A stretch of 64,000 nt of DNA from Halichondria panicea (Eukaryota > Porifera > Demospongiae > Suberitida > Halichondriidae): positions 8,149,839 to 8,213,838 of the forward strand of contig NC_087379.1 of assembly GCF_963675165.1 (NCBI RefSeq). Direction: 5' to 3'. The stretch's first letter is position 1. Each line of letters starts with the position of its first letter. A program made the translations under genes and the position numbers. The notes under the pieces are model-generated. The model was not told the DNA's origin. It saw only the letters and a list, made by a program, of their open reading frames with translations, and ran no database searches. This document shows, piece by piece, positions 1 to 13,510 of this stretch.

Positions 1-99
1 TGGGCTTATACTCAACAAGCAGGTTTAACAAGAGGGGCTTATACTCAACAAGCAGGTTTAACAAGATGGGCTTATACTCAACAAGCAGGTTTAACGAGA
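1..99. repeat. 33-bp tandem repeat, three units
   Basis: Three consecutive 33-bp units differ at only one or two positions and run off the left edge of the window. On the minus strand they lie just downstream of the last visible exon of the RhoGEF gene, so they are probably intronic. Confidence 0.9.
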
Positions 100-112
100 A
101 CTAGAGACTTAC

Positions 113-3100
113 TCGTTCTGTGCTATGAAGAGATACTTGGCGCACTGGTTGTAGGCATTGGACAGTAAGATCACGAGGAAGGCATGTTTCTCCACTGCCT
201 GAGATACTGCCCACGTTGCCCTGGAAACAGACTCGGCTTCTTTGAACATACTTTTCTCGAAATTGACACTGCGATGAGACTCAATCCACTCGACCTCCAC
301 CAGAGCTCTGGAGGCGTGGTCAATCACCTTGTAGGAGAAGTCACCTTTGGGACTGAGGGGCGGGGGAAGATGGTTGTCATGATACTGTATAGCGTGTATA
401 GTTCCAGACTATAAAATGTTTGTGGTTTTCGCTGATTTTCGCTGATAAGCATCTACCGGGAACATCTATACTCATGAATTTAATATCTGCTGTAGAAAGG
501 CTGCTATTCAGCACGAAAATTAAATCCGAAAACCTTTCTAACAGCCAATCCACCAAAGCGAACTATACTAGATACAGAGATAATTGACAACAGTGGCATG
601 TACCACTAACTGCAACACCAGCATAAACAATGGGCTGTACTAGACAGCAAGTAACCCTCACTACAAGCACTACATACACTATGTACAACTATCTAACCAC
701 TTTAGTATCTACCATCACTACAGTCTGCTACACTACACTATGACCACCACAGACTGCAACTGTAAAACCCGCAAACAAATCTACCTGTGAAAATGTGTCA
801 CCTTAAGGTATATGGTAATGGCTCCTATACATGCAATACTATATGAAAAAGTATCGGATCTAAAAGGATAAGAATATTAGTTGCTGTTGATTACAGGGGC
901 ACAGGGAACTCACTCTTTTTTCTTCTTGGTAATGATGACATAGTCAGTGAATACGAAAACGTAGAGAGATGTCTTCTTGACCTTGATCTTGCCGAGTAGC
1001 TTCTGCTCCACCTGCAGTTCCACCAGGTTCCCCTTCCTCTCAAGCTGGCGGGAGGCAGACACCAGAGGGAACGGCTTCAGTTTACCAAAGTCCAATCGTT
1101 GGTGGATCTCGACCAGCTGTTCAGTACGTTCCATTTTACGAGCCCCGTCATTGCATGATGTCACCAACTACAGGGAAGGGGGTAGTCAGTATATGGACCA
1201 ACTCAACTACAGGGGAGGGGGGTAGTCACTATATGGACCAACTCAACTACAGGGGAGAGGGGTAGTCAGTATATGGACCAACTCAACTACAGGGAGGGGG
1301 GTAGTCAGTATATGGACCAACTCAACTACAGGGAGGGGGGTAGTCAGTATATGGACCAACTCAACTACAGGGGAGGGTAGGTAGTCAGTATATGGACCAA
1401 CTCAACTACAGGGGAGGGTAGGTGGACCAACTCAACTACAGGGAGGGGGGTAGTCAGTAGAGGGTAGGTAGTCAGTATATGGACCAACTCAACTACAGGG
1501 GAGGGTAGGTAGTCAGTATATGGACCAACTCAACTACAGGGAGGGGGGTAGTCAGTATATGGACCAACTCAACTACAGGGAGGGGGGTAGTCAGTATATG
1601 AACCAACTCAACTACAGGGGAGGGTAGGTAGTCAGTATATGAACCAACTCAACTACAGGGGAGGGTAGGTAGTCAGTATATGGACCAACTCAACTACAGG
1701 GGAGAGGGGTAGTCCTACAACATGTACTGTAAGCTAAGCATTGTGGTTGTTGAGAGGCTAGAGTAGGCAGTCTAAGAAATCATCTAGCCAATAGTCAGCT
1801 GTGCATGGGATGCAATTAGAAAATTATACATCGTGTGAAGTAGTGACTTTGGTTGGTAAAGGCATCCCAGTAATAGCTGTACTCTCACCTTCTGTACTGT
1901 TCTGAGTGTTCTCTCTATGACATGATGGTCTGGGTGGTCCAGGGGGGTGCGATTTAGGATGGCCAGCACTAGTAGAGGCAGTCGCGTGATCCGCTGCATC
2001 GGGAGGAGTAGGAATGATTGCACGTTGAGGGCCTGACAGATCTTGTCCCTCTCTAACCGGCGGAGATAGTCCCGGAACATCATGTTGTTCTCACTGTACG
2101 AGGACAGGACAGACATGAGTTATAGTGCTTGTGAAATGTTGTACAAGTCACTGCTCTTACAGCTACAGATAAGGTTTTCTATACAAGATTATGTCTTCAC
2201 TAGCTTGAGAAAGTGTCTGGATCAGATAGGCAGCTATCACAGATTGTTGCTACTACTGGAGTTACTCACAGGCACTCCTGCATCTCCCTGGTCTGGTACA
2301 CTTGGTTGGTGCAGTACTTGACATAGCATTCAAAATAGTTGCCAGCCTGTGGAGACAGTGATGGCATTACCATATACATGTAGCACAGTAGTCATGGGGA
2401 TACAGAGGAGGGGGGGATGTTGAATATAATTATTTCAGCAGCCATAACTTTAAATTAGTACCTTTGATCTAATTTCAAAAATTTTCTGATTTTCTGAAAG
2501 CTTAGAGAAAGACCTTTTAGATGATGTGTTTCAATCCAAAATTTCATCGGGGCCATAATTTGTCATTTTTCGGCCTTGGACCATGGGCTATTATTCATGG
2601 TATGGCCACAATTGGTAAATACTTTTATCGCTCAATATGAACTTTGATTACGTCATTTGAAAAGTATTTTTCTAAGCTTTCAGAAAATCAAAAAATTATT
2701 GAAATTGGATCCACGGACTTCAAGTTATGGCAGCTGGAAGAGTCCCCAAACCAAAGATCGTACTGGGAGGAAGTTGAACATCTTTCAACAGCCATAATTT
2801 GAGTACCGTTGATCCAATGTCAAAAATGTTATGATTTTCTGGAAGCTTAGAAAAAAACCTTTCAAATGATGTGTTTCAATCCAAATTTTCATCGGAGCCA
2901 TAATTTGTCATTTTTGGCCTCGGACCATGGGCTATAATCCATGGTACGGCTAAATTGGCAAATACTTTTATCTCTCAAATATAAACTTTGATGACACCAT
3001 TTGAAAGGTCTGCTTCTAAGCTTTCCGAAAATCATAAAATCGTTGAAATTGGAATCACGGACTTTAAGTTATGGCAGCTAAAACAGTCTCCATGGAATTT

Positions 3101-4133
3101 GGCAGAAATACCCGGTCACTTACAAATTCTAGGATGATGTCAGAGATGTTTCGCACGACTGCACTCTCTCTCTGTCGTCGTTGCAGCTTCTCCAGGAATC
3201 GTGCACTCACCTCTCGTACCTAAAGAGGGTAGGGCAAGGGGGCGGAGTCAGAATGGTAGAGACATACACAGACTAGGGCTTGCAAAACTACAGATTTTGG
3301 TTTTGTTGAGATTGCTAGATTTCGACCAATGACAGAATTTGTATCTACATGTAAGCACACCATTGAAAGTTAGTTTAAAAACTGGGACAATCTGAACACA
3401 AATTACGAGCTCTCAAAGATAGCTAACCGCAGCTGCTGCATATATACGTACCTCTCTGACATTGGAGAAGATGACGTGATGTTGTCGCTTGTCCAACACG
3501 CGTCTGCCCTCAGGAAGGTTAGGGTTCATCCCGGGGTCATCCATGAAGTGGTTGATGAGCACGTCCAGACTACGCAGGTAAGTAGCCTCCGATGTGATCA
3601 CCTCGTATATGGCCTGGAGGGAAATATGAAGAATATAAAAAATACATTATCTAGGTGCTGTCCACAGAGCCGGAGAAGAGACGTCCTCCTATTTTTAATT
3701 GCTAAAAACAACTTCAACTCTAGACTAATGTTACACTTACATTCACACGTATAAAAAGCTACACAGTGGTGCCAAACCTACCGGTTTTAACAACTCTTAA
3801 GCAAACAGACACCTCACTAAACAACTGCAAGTTAATGATGCATATAGCTGCTATAAAACCCCGCTCTCACGGTTAGCTCAGCAACCCACCTCCTGCAACT
3901 TCCTCTCTTCATCGCTGAGTAACTTGAGTACCCCACTGCTGATCACCTCAGGCTGCTCACACCAGAGTCTACGCTGGGACAGATGCCGTGCCACATCCAG
4001 CTGGTTACGTTTCCGTCCAATTGCATAGCCGTTACTCTGTTCCTTCTCCGAGGCAGTGGGTGGGGCTTCTCTGAGGAACTCTGCTGTGTTGATGTACTGG
4101 TAGAGCGGCTCTGCGTCCGGGTTCCTTTCATCG

Positions 4134-4185
<52 letters not shown>

Positions 4186-4567
4186 ATGTGTGCGTGTGTG
4201 TGTGTGGGGGGGGGGGGGGGGGTAACAGTTAGTTGTAGCAAACTATGTACAGTCTGGATGAGGGCTACAAACGAAAAAAGTTTTCTATCTAGACTGACTT
4301 GAATATCTTCGATGCATTTAAGAGTCCACATGCAGTGACAATAATGCTTTCACTACTTGTGTATTGTACTGCACTGCACTGTACTGCACTGCACTGTACT
4401 GCACTGTACTGTACTCTACCTTATCTTGCTTTTCTTTCTGTGTGTTGGTCTTCGAAGGACTGTACAGATCGTCTCTACTGGGCACCTTGGGCAGCCCTGA
4501 GTGGGAGGAGGGAGAGGGTACTAGTGATAATACTGTAGCTACATAACAACGGATAATAATTAGTTTA

Positions 4568-4616
<49 letters not shown>

Positions 4617-4636
4617 GTGTGTGTGTGTGTGCGTGC

Positions 4637-4693
<57 letters not shown>

Positions 4694-7600
4694 CGTGCGT
4701 GCGTGTGTGTGTGTGTGTGTGTGTGTGGGATACATAAAATGACTACCTAATGTACAACCTGTGTGTGTGGGGGGGGGGGGGGGGTACAAAGGCTAAACTG
4801 TGTGGGAGGTGCATTGCTCACCTAGCTGTGTGGGTGAGAGTGTGCTAGTCTCCTCCTCATCACTGGAGGAGCCCCCTCCCACCTGGTTAGGGGCACGAAT
4901 AGAGCGGTCCATCCTGTCATTCAGGTTATCCAGGGAAGAGGGACGATACAGGCCCTGCATAAGAGGAGAGGCCGGGGTTGTGAATTCTTACCCTGTTTAT
5001 CTAAACTTTACGTCAATAGCACAAGGTTACACAATAAGAGAGGCTATATACACTCTGATTCAGTGAAGGATACAAAGCTAACAACACTACTTTCAACTTC
5101 AGGGTTCATAAAGCAAGGTCACGGTATGCTGATGATTCGAACAACACAATACTGCTGATCAACAAATGAAATACTGTACTGTATTCATGGAAACCAACTC
5201 CCACCAGTACACTAGACAGACATAACATGAACAGCATTGCTGTACAGTATAACACAGTGTTGCAGTATTACATACAGAGAACAGTATACACAGTATTAAG
5301 TACAGTAGAACAGTATACACAGTACTGTATTACAGTACTCACATTTCTTGCCATGCTTGGGTCGAGAGTGGCTGGCTTCACGACAAACCTGTCCGACACT
5401 GACCTCCTGCATATCATAGATTGCCCTCTCTTGACTGAGAAGCTCTTGGCCTGTCGTCGTTGGACTTGAGGAGAGGAAAACTGCGGACGTGTCCAATTCT
5501 CACGGAGGTCTTCCACCGGTAGTGCTGGGATCTTGTTGGTCGAGTTGAACTTGAGAGTGGATGAACTGGTTTGACGGGTTACAGCCACCATCGTTATAGG
5601 AGAGACAGGTGGCTCTGGTGCTGGTACATCAGAGGGGCTGAATTTCGCAGACGAATTATCACTATCAAATGGTGAAGGGTCTTCAAAAATGTCAATTTCT
5701 TCGTAATTTCGTCTCGATGGTTTAACAACAGTTCTGGTGGGTGGGGCCCAGTTTGGCTTCTCCAGTGTGAGCTCCTTTGATTGGTCAGAGTATAAAGATC
5801 CAGCCCGGTCATCAAAAATATCCATCTCCTCGTAATTTCTGCGTGCACGAGCGTAGATTTTCTTCGGGGGGTCTGATGTTTCCTGGGCCCCAACCAATGG
5901 GCCGGAACTGCCGCTAGTCCCCAGTAGGGGGGAGGAGGTGGCCTTGAGTGTTATACTCTCAAGATTGCTTCTCTTTCGAGGGACGGGAACAGACGACAGC
6001 GAAGAATCGATTTCCTCTGAACCTACGGGAGGTCGCGGTGGAGCTCTTCGTGCTGCCATCGACGTCTTTTTCTTTAATTTAGAGTTTGTTGAATACTGGA
6101 CAGTGTCGCCATGACAATCACTCGGAGGTATCCTATTAGTGGGTGTGGTCTTTATCTCGGCGTATACATGACTAGCATCAAAGTCTTGACTATAATATTC
6201 TTCAATCGATTTTTCCGGAGCAATGTCGCAAATTTCATAATTTTCTTGTATAGTGTTAATTTGTGTTGTGTTCAAAATGCTGCTGTATATGCTCATCCTT
6301 TTGCCGCTGTGTGGGGGTACAGGAGGGGGCGGGGACTCTTCATCGACCTTTGACCTTCGAGGAACGGGCGGAGAGCTCGACTCTTCTTGCTGTTGCGGAG
6401 GATTTGGTGGTGGGCGTCTATTAGAACGATTCATTATCGGACTTGGAGTACGTCTATCCTTTGGGATGGGTACGTTAAGGTCGGTTAGTGGATCCTTTGA
6501 TCTTGGTGGAACAGGGGGCGGGGACGGTGACTGAATCCCATTGGTCAACGGTGGCACGAGTGGATCTGATTGGCTCCGATCTTTAACAATTGTCGGCTCT
6601 ATGTTAGGCGTCGGTTGTGCTTGCGTTTGCATCAATAGTAGCTCACGTTTCTCGACATCTTTTGGTGGTTTGGACGGTGGCAGCCCGGACAAAGAGGGGG
6701 TGCTCTGAGAGTGCTCCATACACAGCTGTGACGGCAGAAGATTATTAGACTGAGACTTCTTCTTTACAGCGGGTGAAACGTGAGGAGAATTAGAAGGAGA
6801 TTGGCTGGAGAGGGTTTCAGAAGATGAGGATGTTTTTGATTGTGTGTCTTCGGAGCCGGCAGACGTCGGTAGAGGTGAGAGTGCGTTATGTGTGGGTGGT
6901 GGTGATGGATCTTGTGGGGGCGGCTTTGGTCTGCCTGGTTTAGGAGAGACGGCAGGCTTGGTGGGAGGGGAAGTGGGTGTGGTTTGAACTGGCTCGCTCA
7001 CTCGTCGTGTTTTAGCTATCACTATCGGGGGAGGTGGTTTCTTCATGACTGACTCGCTGTGTATCTTCCTCAGTGATGGGGGGCTACACACAGGTCGAGG
7101 TTTAGTAGCTTCACCTGCACGGCAGAACAACATACATACATGCAATAACAAAAAGCTGCATTTTAGAGTACTAGAGTTAGCTCTGTAACTAGAGCTCAGG
7201 TGGTCTATTATTTCTGGTTTTCTGAAAGCTTAGAAGGAGCTTTTTCAGCTGAATAGAAATTTGAAATGGGCCATAATTTCTCATTATCGGAAAAAGAGGC
7301 CTCTCAGAAAATCAAATAATCGATATGATTGAACTAAAGTTATGAGCTATTTAGCGCTATTTAGCGCTAAAACTTACAAATCATTATTTAAGAAATTGAC
7401 CAACCACATATAATTACCCTCACCTGGCTTCCCACTCGTGGTCACTCCATTAGGGATGATAGTAGTCCTCTGTTGAGTGATAGTTGCCATGGCAGGCCGA
7501 GGTTTCACTTCTGGTTTAGGTTTAGCAGCAATAGGTGGTTTTGGTTTAGTAGGTACAGTCCCTTTGAGGCTGCCTCTATTTCGTGCAGGACTCTTCAGTT

Positions 7601-10600
7601 GTGTGGAGGCAATAGCAGTGTTCAATTTCCCAGACATTGGTGAGCTTTTGGTGAGATGCAGCGCTTTCTTAGCCGGGGGTGGGGCTTTGGATACAGTCTT
7701 GCTGTTGCTAAGGCCGGACAATAGAGTGGCTGGTTTCGGAGGAGGTCGTGGTACAATTCTCACCTCGCGAGCTCTCTTGGCTATTTCATCGCCGCTACTT
7801 TCAGAGTTTATTTGACGATGCTTTACCACCTCGATGAGGGGTTTAGACTGACCAATCCGATTGCTGCCGTCGTCGGTTGCCAAGATCCTCTCGTTCCCAG
7901 AAGTGTCCATATCCGAAGTTTCACTGGAAAAAGGAGCAGTCGATAAATCGGACTCAAATCTTCGATTTTTCCACAGATTTTCTCGGAAGTTGTCACGGAA
8001 ATCAGTATCACTAGTTTCGTTTGAGTCATGAACATTTTCGTCTGAGTTTGAATGTATGCTATCTTTACTGGACACTTGTAGCAGAGGTGGCGGGTCGTTT
8101 AAATCCGCCACATGATTGCTACTTTGGTTAACAAGAGACTCGGTCATGGCGCTGGGCTCTGCGGGGACGTCCTTGTGATTGGACGCTAACGAATTTGGAT
8201 TGGGGGTGACAGAGCGAGTGTCCTCGTATAAATCTTCGCTGTCGGAGTCTGCAATGTCTTCGTTGATATGCACTACTGCTCCTTCGTGAGAGGACAGTCC
8301 TTTTTCACTCGAGTCTGAAGAGCCGGGACCTGTGGGATGTGTGGGGAGGTGGCGAAGATTAGTAAAAGTATACACACTAAAAAATAAAAAACAATTGCAA
8401 AAAATCAATGCGCCCGATAAGGGACTTGAACCCTTGACCCTCAGATTAAAAGTCTGATGCTCTACCAACTGAGCTAACCGGGCTCACAGAAAACTATGCA
8501 ACTTCAGAGTTGATTCAACAACCTAATTCTCCCACACTTCTCCCACACTTCTGACAATGTACGCTATTTACAACATGTACATGTACTACTGACCTTGAGT
8601 TGTACTCTCCTGAGTGCTGAGGTCAGCAGAAGCGTGCTGGGCTAGTTTACTTGGCTTCTTGGCACGAGGTTTAGGACGTGACTTCCTAGAGGAGGCCCTC
8701 CTTCTAGAGACAGGTGTATTGGAGGGACTGGATTGAGGACTACCAGCACTGGGTAGGAGCATGTGCACACCACCTGAGGGGAGGGGGGTTCCCGGGTAAT
8801 CATCAAGCTATATATACACATCATGTGACACAGGGGATTATGCCTCAACCTAGTAAGGGATTACAAACAACGTGGAAACTATATACATATACTAGTTATG
8901 TACCTGTACATGAGCATACGTGTATGTGCCTGTGTGAAAAAATACGATCACAAAACACTAAAGGAAAGTTTGTTTTCGCTTAATTATTAAATTAGACAAT
9001 AAATACTACCAACTGCCATGCATATAGACATACACCGCAATACAGTAACCACGGCAACAACACAGGGGGTGGGGGCTCTCCATTACGCACTGCTATTGCA
9101 TGGATGCAAAAGATCTGACAAGCAATGTTTAGTATAATCCAAGCACGTACGGCGGTGATGTGTGTACATGCATTTGTATGATGTATAACAACATTACTCC
9201 TCCCACACACACAGTACATCAGAACACGGCAATCAGGCATTACCCAGCGGAATTAAAATTAATGGACCACTAAATTACCAATTTAAAAATGAAAGGACTA
9301 TAAATGTATAAAGTTTTAAAGTACAAAGTGAGGAATGAGATAGACAGTGAGTAGTGGCCAGGGACACAAAGGTCACATGGTTGTTTGATGTGTACAGCTG
9401 CACATAGCAACAAAGACTATACAAACCATCTCTACTAATACAGAGTGTGAGCAGGTACTATTAACAGCTAGTCACACAATGCCCACATCACATAAGCACT
9501 AGCTAGGTCAGGTATTGGATGGTGTGAACCATACAGCCATGGGAACACAGGTATCACTGTTACTACAGTGACATCTAACCCTCAATATTGGAATATTATT
9601 GGGACTGAATCAAAGAGGTACACTAAGAGCAACACACGCACACACTCCAAGAGCATTAGTTACCACGATGTAAACAACTCGTATTTGAGCATTTTCACTC
9701 TTAAAGAGTGAGCTTTAATCATGGCCTCTATTCAATGTTGAGAGGAGATAGCCAAAACCACACAATAAAACACATACCATCACCCACGGATATGCTTAAG
9801 AGTCCCTGTAAACAGTATTATACTCTCGAGACAACAAACAGAAAAAATGTGGACAAATTAACGGTAATTCTATCCAATTCTCATACTTATACGGTCGCCT
9901 AGCTAGTGTAAGTTGTTGCATTCTTATGACCCAACCTCATACTCCCTCTGACATATGCCCTGAGATAGGCCTGAGGGACTCCCATCCCAGCTGCTCCAGT
10001 ATGTACAAACATCCTGAGGCCATTACTACATGTATACTAAGGGACCCTGTTGTCTAGACCCTCACACAGGTAATGTGATTAAAGGCTATGTCATTAGATT
10101 AAGAGACAGGGTGGTGGATAGGGTTGGTGAAGTTACATTGCTGTATGGCAGGAGTGAATTGGTTGTAACAAGAGATGGGATGCTTAGGGAGGAGGATGTT
10201 CAACGACAATATTAATAAATAGAGCTACAGTACAGACACTGTCAGAGATATCAAATGTACAGTCAGACACACTGGCAGTGATTCAGTTTGATAATACAGG
10301 GAACAATTACTCGTTTCCACTGACAGTTATTTATTGAAACAGTAATAATTATGGTCAACATAGACTCAGGTGCTGTGTGGTTTTAGCTAGCTAGCTGCAA
10401 GGTTTCCCCGAGGCGTAGGCTAGTGCAGGGATAAGGCCTCCCATCCCACAATATCACACACAGCAGCTGCACGGACTGACTGACTGACTGACAGAGCTAG
10501 TATACCTGTGATAGATGTCTTGAGGTAGACAAATGGAGCACGGATGCGTCTTCTCAACATGGCAGCTACTTTAATATGCTATGCAAACTTGTACACTATG

Positions 10601-13510
10601 CAAACAAACAGACTGGAGTGTATTTAATAAACAGCTAGCTAACTTTCTTCTAAAACACTCTTTTGGCACTGATTCTGAAGTTGCTGTGTATATATAGACC
10701 ATAGGTACACAGCTCATCAGCATACTGCCAAATCCTCCACTCTCACCTTTGCATTGATTTTGTATGGCAACCAATGATATTAAACTGAAGTCCTTGCCAA
10801 GACCGGCTATTCAGCTCCAAAGTAACTGTCTGTACTAGTAGCAGACCAAAGGCTTGTTGTAGGTGGTATACTTGTAACTTCAGCTAGCTAGCTCTACGTG
10901 TTTAGTTATTCTTTGGTTGGCTCTATGGCTTCTGCAGAGTTGATGAATGGCTGCTAATTTGTGAGACAGGAAGAGCAATCATCTATGAATATCATCATCA
11001 CCTTACTTGCAAACTGTACATTAAATATGGACACCACCCTAGAAGCCCCCATATGCTAGAAGCCACCATAATTATGCTAGAAGCTAGCTCTCCAGTCATC
11101 AGTGGGTCAACAGGAAGACTAATGTCGCAACTGTATACCTGCAGCATGATTTATTTTATGTTGGAGCATAAACTATTAATGTTGACGATGTACATGTACT
11201 GTGTGCACACAAAAATACCACATCAAAAGTAACCTCACTTCCTCCCTCAGCAATATACACATTCGACAGTGCACTGAATAAACTCTTTCATCACTTGAAG
11301 TGCAGTAGCTCTAATGACTTGTGTGGGCGGTAGTTTAATCCAGCACTTAGAGCATAAGCCTCAACAAAGCTAGGTCTAAGAGGTACGACGGGTGCCTGTC
11401 TGCATATACAAGCACTAGCACTAAAGTGGGCGGCAGAGGCTGTTATGGTTCTGAATACATAGATCTATATGAACACATGTGGCCACAATTACAATATGCT
11501 GTCTACCTCATATGAGCAGCAACCTTACTCAATAACAAACAAACCGTTGGCCTATCACACATATTTAATAACAATATATCTGTGTCTACAAAAGTTGAGA
11601 CAGACATGTCAATAGATTGTTAGGGACTTTCATTCTATCAATCACAGATATGATGATAAATTATATACACAATCTCTATGGAGGCAATTTGCCACCCTCA
11701 GGCACACACAATGAGAACAATGGGTGAAATGTTCGCACACAAATGGATGCTTTGAGAGCTCTGTTTCTGAAAAAGTGCTAGTAGCATAAACACAACTATA
11801 AACTGCCAGTACAATCTGGAGCATTCTGAACAGCTCAGAGTTCAAAATATGCATTTAGTTCTGATGCTCAAATCACCAAGGCATGCATTCTTTCAGGTAA
11901 TGGATAATTAGGGCCTGAAATCAATCCCTGATATATGTATGTAAGCATGTACACTATAATTAATAGTGTAGATCTACCAAAGAACTACTATTGTAACCTG
12001 GGCGTTCCTAACTCAAGCTATGGTCTCTCAAAGTTAGCGGAGGGGCACAGTGATGCAGCACAGTGCAGTGTATTATTGTACTGTTGCTTTTATAATTAGT
12101 GTAATAACAACGGTGAAAGTCGGGAGGGTGCAGTGAATTAGGGGAGACATTGGGTTGATGATGATTACTAGCTAATGCACGGCTAACCATAACAGTCATC
12201 TGAAGACACCCACTAGCATATGTACGCCACTTGACATAGCTGACTAGATTAGGGACTGCTTTGAGGGATTAGGAGTAAGTAAGTGACAATAAACACAGAA
12301 AACTGATACACACCAAGTCTATATATAGGGTAGATTTCTAAAACTGTAGGATAATTAGGAGAAACATTACACTTATTAGTTGAATAGTGAAAGCGAAGTC
12401 ATACACACCTAATTTCTAAAAGCATACTGTGCAATACATGGCAAGAAGCTTGTACTCTACCCAATCCTCACTGGAAGCAGTGGATGGAATTTGTATGGGT
12501 TCGATATTGACTACAAAACGTCCAACCAAAACTACCAACGACACCAAAACACCAACTAAATCTTATTCATTATCCTAGCTGCTATTCTAGGGACTTTCCC
12601 TCACCGGGTTTCTTCCTGTTCCTCTTCCGTACGGCCTCTCCCCCGTCCACAAACCCATCATCCCGTCCCTCCCCCTCCCCCATCTCATCCGCCTGGGCCA
12701 TGTCCCCCTCCTCGCTCGCATTGGACAATTGAGGGGGGCGTGCTAGTCGTCCGGATAGACGTCTTTTCCGGGGGGCATTGATCATACGAACTGACTTTAT
12801 CTTGTTGGCCACACGCGGGAGGGGGTGTGGTAGTCGTTGTCTTTCCGTTGTCTTGCCTCCTCTCGTTGGTTTTGATCGTTTAATAGGCGCCTTATCTGAG
12901 TGTGGTGAGAAAGAAAAGTGTGAACGGTGATTGTGTGATGTGATAGCAACTAGTTCTCACGCGTTAACAAAACTGTACTTGATATATTAACACTGTGGAG
13001 GGTGAGAAAATTAACGTCCAAAAACTCACTTTTTCTGGCCAATTCTTGAAATTCCTTCTCACTTACAAACATGCTCCAATTCTCGTACCGATGACCGCCC
13101 CCTCGCCCACCCCCCATCATGTGAGAGGTGTGTGACGTGTGAGTGTAGTGTGAGAGACGTGAGAGACGTGGATTATTCTCAATGAAATCAATCGGATCGA
13201 TAGAGTTAGGAAAGTTATCGGTAGTTGAAGAATCCACGGCCTCTGCTGTACTTTCACCGTCGTCTGTCACGTTGCCATTCTCAAAACTGTTCAATGGTTT
13301 CAGTATTTGCTCACTCACGCCATTAGTCAACTGTGGCTTAGGCTCACTCTGGCTTGGAATTTTCCGTACGCCACCGGTAGTCATGTGACTTGCATGTGAT
13401 CCGATAATCCGTTTATTCATACCAGAGGATTTCCTGAGGAGTGCTCTTGCAACTGATGAAGCACTTCGCTCTATGTGTAGCTGAGGAGGCACTTCTGTTC
13501 TGGAGGACAT
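113..13510 (-). CDS. Ephexin-like Rho guanine nucleotide exchange factor (DH-PH), C-terminus beyond window
   Basis: Predicted activator of Rho-family GTPases. Minus-strand coding exons: 13510-13030, 12895-12605, 8773-8594, 8329-7424, 7114-5343, 4954-4822, 4496-4420, 4135-3890, 3613-3452, 3219-3124, 2346-2270, 2093-1889, 1167-914, 352-113. All junction phases agree, giving about 1,706 residues. The N-terminal ~1,280 residues are disordered and rich in Pro and Ser. Exons 8-12 encode the DH domain, with a conserved lead-in (ERKLQE, then EVITSEATYLRSLDVLI) and the LLPMQRITRLPLLV helix typical of the ephexin group (NGEF, ARHGEF5/16/19/26). Exons 13-14 encode the PH domain. Exon 14 ends at a consensus donor (gtaagt), so an SH3 exon may lie left of the window. 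The N-terminus carries a repeated NYE..DI tyrosine motif. The start ATG is the first in exon 1; an acceptor at about 13543 implies an upstream 5'UTR exon. The N-terminal exons are joined by phase, not homology. Confidence 0.88.
396..570. repeat. Degenerate copy of a fold-back repeat
   Basis: The intronic stretch with 'ttttcgctgataagca' and 'ccgggaacat', followed by 'gaaaggct...aaccttt', resembles the repeats at 44813-45206 and 53872-54056. This copy is diverged and its ends are uncertain. Confidence 0.45.
1170..1715. repeat. About 40-bp minisatellite beside a RhoGEF splice acceptor
   Basis: Roughly 13 units of about 40 bp read 'accaactcaactacaggg(g)aggg...gtagtcagtatatgg', with variants. Read on the minus strand, each unit carries 'ccctgtag' followed by 'ttg', nearly the same as the real acceptor and exon start of the PH-domain exon ending at 1167. 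The array lies in the intron just upstream of that exon. Confidence 0.9.
2432..3095. repeat. Intronic palindromic repeat, family A, two tandem units
   Basis: Each unit of about 320-340 bp begins 'agccataa.tt', has 'tttctgaaagctta' near its left arm, the inverse 'aagctttcagaaaatc' near its right arm, and ends 'aagttatggcagct'. The arms are inverted repeats of about 60 bp around a core with 'ccatgggcta'. It lies in the RhoGEF intron between 2347 and 3123. No coding capacity is visible. Confidence 0.8.
4136..4222. repeat. (TG)n microsatellite with poly-G end
   Basis: A (TG)n tract of about 65 bp ends in a run of 16 G. On the minus strand it supplies the polypyrimidine stretch of the acceptor for the RhoGEF exon starting at 4135. 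Confidence 0.9.
4571..4728. repeat. Long (TG)n/(TGCG) microsatellite
   Basis: About 155 bp of near-uninterrupted TG with TGCG interruptions lies in a RhoGEF intron. Confidence 0.9.
7205..7352. repeat. Partial family A palindromic repeat
   Basis: The stretch contains 'ttttctgaaagcttag', a central 'gggccataatttctcat', and 'aaagttatgagct' at the other end, in the order of family A but shorter. It lies in the RhoGEF intron between exons 4 and 5. Confidence 0.6.
8411..8483 (-). tRNA. tRNA-Lys (anticodon TTT)
   Basis: The 73-nt minus-strand sequence folds as a cloverleaf. The acceptor stem GCCCGGT pairs with ATCGGGC (one G-T), the D-arm/A box reads TTAGCTCAGTTGG, and the anticodon loop CTTTTAA sits on a TCAGA/TCTGA stem. 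The T-arm/B box is GGTTCAAGTCC. No intron is seen. Several T-runs follow the 3' end, as expected for a Pol III terminator. The gene lies inside the RhoGEF intron 8330-8593, on the same strand as its host. CCA is not encoded. Confidence 0.96.
8774..12604. other. Large RhoGEF intron without recognisable genes
   Basis: This 3.8-kb stretch separates coding exons 2 and 3 of the RhoGEF, which join in matching phase. It is A+T-rich and holds only short open frames with no family resemblance. No RNA gene or conserved repeat was recognised. Confidence 0.6.

Noticed and set aside
1-99. 33-bp direct repeats resembling a CRISPR array
   Set aside because: The units are contiguous with no spacers and the genome is plainly eukaryotic; this is a simple tandem repeat.
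8330-8468. N-terminal extension of the RhoGEF exon starting inside the tRNA gene
   Set aside because: The frame runs through the antiparallel tRNA-Lys and an intron; a clear acceptor (cccacag) sets the exon start at 8329 with matching phase.
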